NCBI GenBank assembly: GCA_963585895.1
Contig: OY757934.1
Coordinates: forward strand, 34,063,268-34,127,267
Direction: 5' to 3'
Source of the DNA: Sepioteuthis lessoniana
Taxonomy: Eukaryota; Mollusca; Cephalopoda; Myopsida; Loliginidae
Length of the DNA: 64,000 nt
Position numbers and translations under genes: made by a program. Below the pieces are notes generated by a model. It was given only the letters and a program-made list of their open reading frames with translations. It was not told the origin of the DNA and made no database searches. Positions within the stretch are counted from its first letter, which is position 1. Each line of letters begins with the position of its first letter. Shown piece by piece: positions 56,149-64,000 of this stretch.

Positions 56149-56491
56149 ATCACCGCTTTCCTGCCACATAAATTATTTTGCTTTCGATTCATCATTTAAA
56201 CGTAACAATGAATGAAGATTGATTTGAAAAGCCACCTGAATTGAATGAATGTGTTACAGAGATGAAAACGATCTGTGACATTCGTCTCCAATCATTCCAA
56301 GTAGAAATACAAGAAAATTATTCCTCTTTCATTAATCTAGAATATTGATAAAAATTAAGCGTAATATTTCCATTTGTATGTTCCTAATTAAACTCTATAT
56401 ACAAATTAGAAAAAATGGTTTCCGAAATCTTTAATTATTGTATGTGTGAGTTTTAAATAGTCTGAATATTCTGCAGGGGAAATGTAGGAGA

Positions 56492-56541
<50 letters not shown>

Positions 56542-57660
56542 TGTCTGTAACTGGAGTAAGAGGATTTTAAGAATACCAGTGAGTGAGATAGAAAGGGAGA
56601 AGAGTGGAGTAAGCTAAGACTTAAAATGGGCCCTTAATTGTAGTTGAAAAATTTCGCCTATTAATTCAAATGAAAAGTATTCTTTTAGGTTATGCATATT
56701 TTTTTTTACTTTTTATTCTTTTAAAAAAGGGTTTAGACAATTCCCCAAATTTGGAAAAGCTGTTTTAAAGAAAACTGAAATTATGAAAAATTGACTATAA
56801 GGATGAAGACATTACAGAACCACCATACCTAGCCAACTCCTACGCCGGTTAAACATCAGATCCAATATAAACTGGAGTTTTTGACATCTCACACGAAGTC
56901 TAGAGAGGGCAGTCGACTAAGAGAGTCTACCACCGCCGCTGAACTAGAGATCTTGTGCCAGACTCTGAATACGGAAGACTTGGAGTACCATTAGACCGTT
57001 TGTAGCTGTGAGCTAGTCGAAGTCAGAGAGGAGAGTCAAAGTCAGAAGGAAGTCTGTTACTGCTGCTGTTGAAGTCCATGTTGATTTAAGTGATCTCCTG
57101 AACCAAGACCTTAAATACTAAAGACTTGGCTTACTACTAGATTGTTTACAACTGGACTAGGGCCGAATATGAAGGGTTAAACCCGCTGTTCACAACAGAC
57201 GATATAAACAAAACGTGTTGTTACATTTCTAACGTGTTGATTTTTTTTGTGTGTTGGATAATTATCTTATAATTATCTTACCTTCTCAACTTTTCTGATT
57301 AAAGCACAACTTGGGCAAAAGGGTGGATGACCGTGAAGAACACCGACACAGTCAAACCAAGCGGAACATTGCCTGCCAACACTTTACAAGCGGTAACTCC
57401 TTCATCAAAGGGTGGCATTGACTGGTTACCGATTGATCCAGTTCGACCGAAAAGGTTTGCAGTGACTTGTTCCGTAACCTGGTTCAACACCAGAAGGGTT
57501 ACATTAGTATGTACCAAAATATAGAAAATTTTTTCATGCAACTTAGTAACTATATACACACAGAAGGTGATGGGTAAATTATCGCCATTTCAAATATTTG
57601 ATTTCGTACCCACGCTTTGTTTTAGATTTTGTCTCCAGTGCCGCAATCTAGAGCCAGGAA
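56149..57660. other. Non-coding stretch; (AT)n at 56494-56540; diverged internal repeats
   Basis: 56.88-57.18 kb holds two diverged copies of a block with GAACTAGAGATCTTGTGCCA-like and AAGACTTGG...TACTA-like motifs. 57299-57560 is less AT-rich with open frames on both strands (86 and 65 codons), unassigned. Confidence 0.4.
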
Positions 57661-57893
57661 AGCAGCACCGTGACGCAATTCACCCCTCCAAAAATTTGGA
57701 AACGGCATGCAGTACTGTTGGGCATTCATGCTGGAAGCTACAGTACGAAGACTTCACACTGTTTCTGTGTCGATCTGGGGACAGTGCAAAGGATTCGAAA
57801 AACATTGGATGAGTCCATTGATTTCTTATCAGGCAATTAGTGCATGAAGACATTCGCTATTTCTCATAAAAATCAGAAAGAGTCAATTCTTTA

Positions 57894-58402
57894 TGTTGTT
57901 TAGTCACAACCATACATACACATACACATATGCATGCAGAACATATTCAACACAATAAAGACGAGCGGACACAGTTCTTTAGAAAAATATACCTCTCACT
58001 TTATTCGAAAGTTCGGAAGGGTTACGAAAGGTTTTACTGTGTGAGAGGTGAGTTGGAGACTGAATAAAGACTGCAACATATTGACCCCCACTCTTCTGGC
58101 TATCACAGCCTTTCATTCCCGTTCTCCTGGGCTGCTCAACCAGGGGCCTGGGGGCCAAGCCTCTGCTGGGACATGGTTCTCATTCCAGCATCTTCTCTCC
58201 AACTGATCTGAACTTCCTGTCGCCGGGATTATATAACAATTTGGCGCCCACCTACTTCCTGCGAACGTCACAAATCGCACTCAATTCAACCCCTCGACAG
58301 TCAAGGTCGCCCCCTGATATCTTCGACCGGATGCACCTGTTATTTACACAGGTGCATTTCTTCTTTTGACTGCTTGGCCGGGTCGGAAGTCAATATGCAA
58401 CA
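57894..58402 (-). mobile_element. Solo LTR (509 bp) in mariner copy 2
   Basis: Begins TGTTG and ends CAACA, flanked by TTTA at 57890-57893 and 58403-58406. On the minus strand it has a TATATAA box (about 58227) followed further on by AATAAAG, the U3-R-U5 order of an LTR. GC-richer than its host. No internal retroelement sequence, hence a solo LTR left by recombination. Family not identified. Confidence 0.75.
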
Positions 58403-58730
58403 TTTACTCAGGCCATGAAGAACAAGAGAAAAGACTACGCCGTAAACTTTTACCAAACTCAAGCATCCCCTCCAATCGAATATGCTTTGGCTTTTTCCTT
58501 AGATGAGAATAATATCAGTCAGTATTAGATGGTGAATTTACAGAACAACCATTGGCTTACTCGGTCCCCATAAGATGGATCGATAGTAATGAGAACTAAA
58601 CACCCAGCCCATATAATGGTGTTTGGGTTGGTCACTAGCAATGATGACGTTATGCCTCTACTTATCTTTCCACATGGCCCCTGATTCAGCACGGAGACCT
58701 ACATTATTTGCTTGGAGGAGTTGCAGTGTG

Positions 58731-59786
58731 ACAGGGTTAACTTGTTTTTGAGAATATCATAGTTATAATTTTCTTTACAGCAGTCTAGTTTGCTTTAATG
58801 TGAAAAAATCAGATTTTTGTAATTTTCGCAGAAAACAAGTTGATTGTTGGAAGATACAGCTGTGTCCCCGTATTGCGAGAAATCAACCGGTGTTGTTGAA
58901 TTCAGAAGCTGGCTACTGGTGACAGTCAGATATGTTTCCTCAATATTAGAAATATTGTTTTATGTTTGTGAGTGCGGATTCTTGAAAACAAAGGAAATAA
59001 ACCTAGAATTTGACTTGAACAATAGATGATTTGGCATTTATTTTCAGTATGGGAATAGATTTTGATTATTTCACTCGATACGAAGAGATGTGTATATAAT
59101 AACAGGGTTTTGTTATCACAAATTAGTTGGTGTTTGGACTGCGAAGGGAACTGATCAACTCGTACTGGGAGAGACAAAGCATACATGCAATTTCGATTGC
59201 AGCCGACCGAGATATAACATATAAGCACTTGCTTGTCAACTCATATTAACATTAGAAAATAAATTAAACATTCCATTAAGTTGCTAAAATTAACTTAAAA
59301 CCGACACACATATGACCAGAACAGACGCTATATTCTGTTTTGTATAAATGTAGATACCGTATGAAATTTGATGGTATTTCCCTTGATATTAAACTGTTAT
59401 TAAACTGTTTATATTTGATTAACTGGCGTTATTATTCTTCTGGAGAAGGAACCGACTTATCCTATTCAGAACATTCGTCACCAGAGGAGATTACCATAAC
59501 TTATTGGCTTGGGAAACAGTTTTTATTTTAATCTATTAGAATCACTACACATTAAGAAATTTCAAGCTAGTCGATCCATGACTAAAGCTGTGGCATCCGG
59601 ACAATTTCGAATCATAAACACCCCACCATTCCGACTACCGAGTAGAGAGTGAAAATTAGGAACTCGGGGTCCAAACTGAGCTGCGCGTCGACTTGAAATA
59701 CGAATTATTTTGAGTGAGAGGGTTCATGTTATACTGGCATTGACTAATATATATGACATCGGCAGTAGGGTTTGAGTTTATTCAAT
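58731..59786. other. Unidentified insertion of about 1.05 kb in mariner copy 2
   Basis: Separates the sequence ending GCTTGGAGGAGTTGCAG from that resuming GGGTGGCTGTATG. Contains short unassigned frames (58844-59029 and 59340-59531, plus). No repeat ends, LTR or pol III signals seen. Confidence 0.5.
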
Positions 59787-60144
59787 AGGGTGGCTGTATG
59801 ACACAAAAGCAGGAGAAACACTCTCGACTGTGAGAAAATTTCTGCAGTTACATCACCCCAAAGGTCTGTCTGCTCAACTTCCCAGATTGCAATCCCCTTG
59901 ATTATTATGTGTGGAGTGCAGTTGAGCGAGAGACAAACTTAACTTCGTGCAACACCAAAGCAGCACTTACCAATTTAAACGAGGAGATGTTGGATAGGCT
60001 TACAACAGATTCCAAAGTCGTCTAGAGACTGTGGTTGAAGCCAATAGCAAATTCTTTTAATAAATTCAATTTGCAAATAATTTTGGTAAATATATCTGAT
60101 AGAGGTGTCAGTGTTACTTGCATTTTTTCCTAATTTAGACGACA

Positions 60145-60164
60145 ATTGACCCGTCGTGACCTGG

Positions 60165-60219
<55 letters not shown>

Positions 60220-60472
60220 TATATGTATGTTTGTGTGCGACCCGTCGTAACCTGGGTACACACACACACACACACACACATACACACATATACATATATG
60301 TATGTTTGTGTGCGACCCGTCGTAACCTGGGTACACACACATACACACATATACATATATGTATGTTTGTGTGCGACCCGTCGTAACCTGGGTACACACA
60401 CACACACACACATACACACATATACATATATGTATGTTTGTGTGCGACCCGTCGTAACCTGGGTACACACAT

Positions 60473-60515
<43 letters not shown>

Positions 60516-60560
60516 TATGTATGTTTGTTTGTGTATGTGTGTGTGTGTGTGTGTGTGTGA
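60145..60560. repeat. Minisatellite of about 65-80-bp units with embedded CA tracts
   Basis: Five units of GACCCGTCGTAACCTGGGTA + (CA)n + TACATATATGTATGTTTGTG, the CA part varying in length, then (AT)n and (GT)n. Long open frames over it on both strands are repeat artefacts. Confidence 0.95.
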
Positions 60561-60805
60561 ATGGGGTTCTGAAAATTTACCGGCCAAAACAAGAAGTGAA
60601 TAGAGTCTTCTGTTTAAATTTCTATTTTACTTATCTTTATTTATCTATCTACGTATATTTTATTTTATTTTATTTTATTTTTTTTTTTGAGATTAAAGAA
60701 ACAGATAAACGATGTGGCAAGTGAATTGGGGAATGAATATAAGAAATTGTATGTTGGTTTAATGGTTCTTGATTATTTCCTTCTTTGTAACTTTGTGGTG
60801 TATAG

Positions 60806-60992
60806 AAGGGAATGGCATAATGGCTATAGACCTTAAAGTGAGTTCGAACTCCATTTGCGCATTCATGTTCACTTTTATCCTCCCAGCTATGGGTTAAATA
60901 GTATCACTACTGTTATTCTACAAGGATGGCTTTGCCATTAAATAACCCACGAAGTTTGATATGCCATTAAACAAAGAAACCGAAACCAACCT
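60806..60992 (+). repeat. SINE family A, copy A7 (diverged)
   Basis: Head remnant GGCATAATGGCTATAG, B-box-like GAGTTCGAACTCC, CTCCCAGCTATGGGTTAAAT and the hairpin tail. The internal CCTGGGAAAGG part is missing. Confidence 0.82.
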
Positions 60993-61011
60993 GTTATAAA
61001 TAAATAAATAA

Positions 61012-61059
<48 letters not shown>

Positions 61060-61061
61060 TT

Positions 61062-61379
61062 GGGCAGCAGTCTTTCATTTAATAATGTTTGATTAAATAA
61101 TGAAGACACATTTTGTCTATATGATTTTATTAAGATCCTTTCAGGTTGGAATTGGTGGATGAATTTTCCAAAATTGTCACCGGCCCTTTTGGACCTTTTA
61201 CAGACAATCATCAGGGGTTGCTTACATGTGTAAAGAGTGTTTTTAAAGAGTTTTGAAAGTTTTTAGGGGTTTTATAACATAACAAAATTACGTAAACGCA
61301 GAGTTGGATAAAACTGAGATGCAGATGAATTTAAAAACCGAACGCTATCAACGGAAATGAAATATTATCAAGAAATATG

Positions 61380-61380
<1 letters not shown>
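61062..61380 (-). mobile_element. Penelope-like element terminal repeat, copy 2
   Basis: Matches 4612-5000 of PLE copy 1 over most of its length (CAGTCTTTCATTTAA; GAATTGGTGGATGAATTT; AATCATCAGGGGTTGCTT). Bounded by (GT)n on the left and (AT)n on the right; no RT or nuclease remains. Confidence 0.82.
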
Positions 61381-61440
<60 letters not shown>

Positions 61441-61454
61441 ACATCATTATCGGC

Positions 61455-61692
61455 GATTTTTGGGTTATCTAATGTTTAATGACATATCAACCTTTTTGGG
61501 TTATTTAATGCCAAAGCCATCCTTCTAGGAGAACAGTAGTGGTACTTTTTAACCCATAGGTGGGAGGATAAGGGGATTCATACCTTTCCCAAGAGTGTTT
61601 GTCCGAAAGTGAACGTAAAAGCGTGACTGGAGTTCGAACTCGCTTACTACGATTACGACAGTCCAGTGCTTTAACCAAGAAGACGCTCCCCT
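61455..61692 (-). repeat. SINE family A, copy A8
   Basis: Reverse orientation, complete: tail complement, GGTGGGAGGATAAGGGGATT, TTTCCCAAGAGTGTTTG, B-box complement GGAGTTCGAACTCGC and head complement. Confidence 0.88.
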
Positions 61693-62485
61693 ATTATTAA
61701 TTTCAAACTTCGGACTGTAAGCTCATTTAATAGTAGGTTTAAATCCAGCTGTAAGCAATTTATTTGACTTATGTGGCAAATTAATAGTAAAGTGAATAAA
61801 GAAAACAAAATAATTCAACTGACAATAAATAAAAAGCTTATTGTTATCAATTTGAACTTTACCTTTCAGAATCTGATGACTCATTTTTTAATGGCTGAAT
61901 TACGTCTATTTTTATTTTATTTTATTTCTTATTGTTTACTATTCTGAAATACATTTTTCTCCGTAGTTTTAATCGAATAAAAGTTTTGCTGATTGGTTAA
62001 CCGCGGATAATTGAAACTATGGTTGACAATTCTATGGACGGCGAGGTAATACTTTTACTTCATATCAGAGTACATTTAAAAAAAAATCATACTTTTAGAA
62101 GTAACTCCTCTCGGACAACCGTTGATTTATATGCTAACGTTCTGTTTATTAATGACGCATTTTCTGTTACGATCCAAACAATATCAAGAAGAGAAAAGTT
62201 TGGTTGTGCAAGGGATGATTGCTATCTTTAATAATATCTATTAACTTTAGAAGTCTTGAAAAATATTATTTTAGAGAACTGCAACCTGGCTTAGGTACGT
62301 TGCTCAAACTTCATTTCTAGGTTGAAGTATACATACTGTTGGCAACTCCAATAGTAAAAATAAAAATACATCAACCTTTTCTAGATATCTTGGTGACCTC
62401 CACTGCATAGAAAATCACAGGATTTTCGTTTTTAGGCAGCATTTGCGGTTTGCTAACTTGGAATAATATATATATAGTAATTTAC
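61693..62485. other. AT-rich stretch without recognised features
   Basis: No gene or repeat family recognised; 62019-62231 has an unassigned 70-codon frame. Confidence 0.4.
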
Positions 62486-62489
62486 AAAG

Positions 62490-62596
62490 CTCTTTGCAGC
62501 ACCAGGCCGAATGAATGGGGCGCCCAATGAGACTCGAACTCACTCGTGTAGGTTTGCTAGTCTAGCTTGCTAACCGTTACACCACCAGAGGTGCCC
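62490..62596 (-). repeat. tRNA-like SINE head or tRNA pseudogene (family E)
   Basis: Minus strand: GGGCACCTCTGGTGGTGTAACGG..., A box TGGTGTAACGG, B box GAGTTCGAGTCTC, and partly pairing acceptor ends (GGGCACC / GGCGCCC). No normal anticodon stem forms, so not a functional tRNA. GGAATA..ATATAT sequence on both sides may be the target duplication. Confidence 0.6.
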
Positions 62597-62599
62597 GGA

Positions 62600-63520
62600 A
62601 TATGAATATATATGAATATATATATATACATATATTAGTGTACATTTTGAAAAAGCGACAAAATTTGCATTCTTTTCTTGATTTATTCCCATAGCAAAGA
62701 AAAAAAAAATCGGCATATTATGATATTTATTCAAATAAATTTCAAAATGTCTCTCGCACTAAAAAATAAAGATGTGTGTGGTTCATGGAGAAAATATTGT
62801 GAATGCTGGAAAGGAAGGTTTGGTGAAATGTAGGAGAAGCTAAATGACAGCGGAAGTGAGTTCAAACTTCTTATTTATCATTTCCGATCGGCACTGTTTC
62901 CTCGTTATCATAAATTAATGGCCTGAGTAAGCTGTGATAAAATCCATAAAAAATTAAGATGAAATAAAACACTAGTGAAGACTAAATCAGATAAAAATTT
63001 GCGTTTTGTAAAAAGACGCTTAGAATGCAAAGAAAAGGAAAAAAAAAACTGTTTTGAAAGATTATTGGGCACAATTTTTCCAAGAAGCCTTAGACATTCG
63101 AGAAATGACATTTTAATTGACAAATTTAAAAATGTGAGTGAAAAATTACAATTATAATTCGTTGAATGGAAATCAACACATCTCATTGTTTTTCTAAAAT
63201 GCCACAATTATTAATACTTCTTTATTAGGAATCACCTTCATACATAACTATCTTATCAACAGATGACAATTAAAAGAAAATCAAATAGAGAAAGAAATTA
63301 AAGTAAGATTATCCGACATTTTCTAGATTGAATTAACTTCTTAGAACATTAATATTTATTGACAAATTTTGTTTCGTTTGGTTCCCATTTTACATTGCAA
63401 ATACTTAAATATTATTTAGAATAAACTAAAAGAGCTGAAAAGGAAATCAGTTTTCTAAAGTTTGTTTTATTTTACGATACAAATAACTGGTTGTTTAAAA
63501 TCTTTTACCCGTGGTAATTC
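62600..63520. other. AT-rich stretch without recognised features
   Basis: No gene or repeat family recognised; overlapping frames at 62908-63207 are low-complexity and unassigned. Confidence 0.4.
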
Positions 63521-63522
63521 AC

Positions 63523-63586
<64 letters not shown>
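63523..63586. repeat. (AC)n microsatellite
   Basis: About 32 AC units just 5' of SINE B8. Confidence 0.97.
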
Positions 63587-63588
<2 letters not shown>

Positions 63589-63597
63589 AGTTGGCTA

Positions 63598-64000
63598 GTT
63601 GCCCAGTCAGCTGGGGTTATAGAATACACTGACTGCATCTCATCTAAGGGGTAAGACTTCCCAAACGAGTGTCCTGAATATAGCACTCTGCAAACTGATG
63701 ATGAGGCTTCAGTAATTCTGGAACTTTGGGGAACGTGGAGTACCCCTTCATTGCTATCGCTCCCAGGTCCACTCTGTCCCAGTGTGGTAGTACCTGATAT
63801 GCGTCAAATAGAACTAAACTATAATTACACTAAACTGAATTCTTTGAAATTAACTGTTTTTACATTCAACTGAGTTTAAACTGTCTACTTGATGCTGCCT
63901 TGCTTAAGCAAGCAGTATAAGGTAAGGATCAAGGGTAAAGTGGAGCAATCCAGGGAAAGGAGTAGCGCCCCCCCTTGACCTCGGTGTAGTAGTTATTGAA
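63598..64000 (+). repeat. Chimeric SINE: family B 5' part joined to family D 3' part
   Basis: 63598-63885 is family B (GTTGCCCAGTCAGCTGGGG ... TAGAACTAAACT with few tandem units). From TACTTGATGCTGCCTTGC (about 63887) onward it is the 3' half of family D (AAGGATCAAGGGTAAAGTGG; GGTGTAGTAGTTATTGAA), running off the window. No family B tail or family D head lies between. Confidence 0.85.

Larger units (their letters stand above)
57660..60125 (+). mobile_element. mariner-family transposon, copy 2, doubly interrupted
   Basis: N-terminal helix-turn-helix-like frame 57669-57830 (IHAGSYSTKTSHCFCVDLGT, VQRIRKTLDES), then LVHEDIRYFS (about 57837-57870). After the LTR insertion: NKRKDYA/KLLP-type sequence (about 58415-58460) and VFGLVTSNDDVMPLLIFPHG (about 58620-58680). 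After an insertion of about 1 kb: CDHI-like to DCNPLDYYVWSAVERE (about 59885-59930) and the 3' end shared with copy 1 (GGTAAATATATCTGATA at 60084). Stops and frameshifts throughout. The region around the second catalytic Asp is partly deleted at the second junction. Confidence 0.78.

Noticed and set aside
60145-60560. CRISPR-like array
   Set aside because: The spacing of a constant 20-mer looks array-like, but the 'spacers' are CA/AT tracts of related sequence, and the DNA is eukaryotic.
59975-60603. Long open frames of 76-205 codons on both strands rich in Thr-His, Tyr-Ile and Cys-Val
   Set aside because: They are translations of the CA/AT/GT minisatellite; a frame free of stops arises from the repeat itself. 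The same applies to frames at 4456-4779, 12814-13041, 36072-36311, 38005-38226 and 51288-51560.

Overview
The window is AT-rich metazoan nuclear DNA packed with decayed retroelements, SINEs and long AT/AC/AG microsatellites. No prokaryotic operons, rRNA or CRISPR arrays are visible, and apart from two exons almost every open frame belongs to a mobile element or a shadow of one. The mix suggests a mollusc, probably a cephalopod: modular tRNA-derived SINEs, Penelope-like elements with GIY-YIG ends, an RTE LINE ending in GATGAT repeats, an R4-like LINE with a restriction-like endonuclease, mag-type Ty3/gypsy, mariner, and compound (CA)n(TA)n(TG)n microsatellites. The organism is inferred from remembered family resemblance, not from a search.

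Layout. 0-2.8 kb: R4-like LINE split by a SINE. 4.6-8.4 kb: Penelope-like element on the minus strand with direct terminal repeats, beside the end of a second Penelope-like element on the plus strand. 9.4-20.9 kb: scattered SINEs (families named A-D here), a mariner copy split by a SINE, and two promoter-like or LTR-like islands. 21.0-30.6 kb: a nested stack. A gypsy element (LTRs at 21.0 and 30.4 kb) holds a second, minus-strand gypsy (24.10-28.80 kb, TSD ATAAC) and an RTE LINE; a GC-rich dimer sits inside one LTR of the second gypsy. 31-38 kb: SINEs, minisatellites and duplicated low-complexity blocks. 38.99-41.15 kb: two well-formed exons of a host gene on the minus strand, one EGF-like and one transmembrane. 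41.3-54.8 kb: LTR-like islands, a third gypsy fragment, SINEs, hairpins and a second R4-like LINE. 56-60.1 kb: a near-perfect palindrome and a second mariner interrupted by a 509-bp solo LTR and by about 1 kb of unknown DNA. 60.1-64 kb: a minisatellite, a Penelope terminal repeat, SINEs, and a chimeric B/D SINE at the window edge.

Biology. All autonomous elements are dead (stops, frameshifts, catalytic-site changes). SINEs A and C share a central domain of about 60 bp but differ at both ends. A and B share a 3' tail that folds into a hairpin. This points to modular assembly of SINEs around a shared core and a common LINE partner. The host gene looks like a single-pass membrane protein with at least one extracellular EGF-like domain; its introns carry SINE and duplicated sequence.
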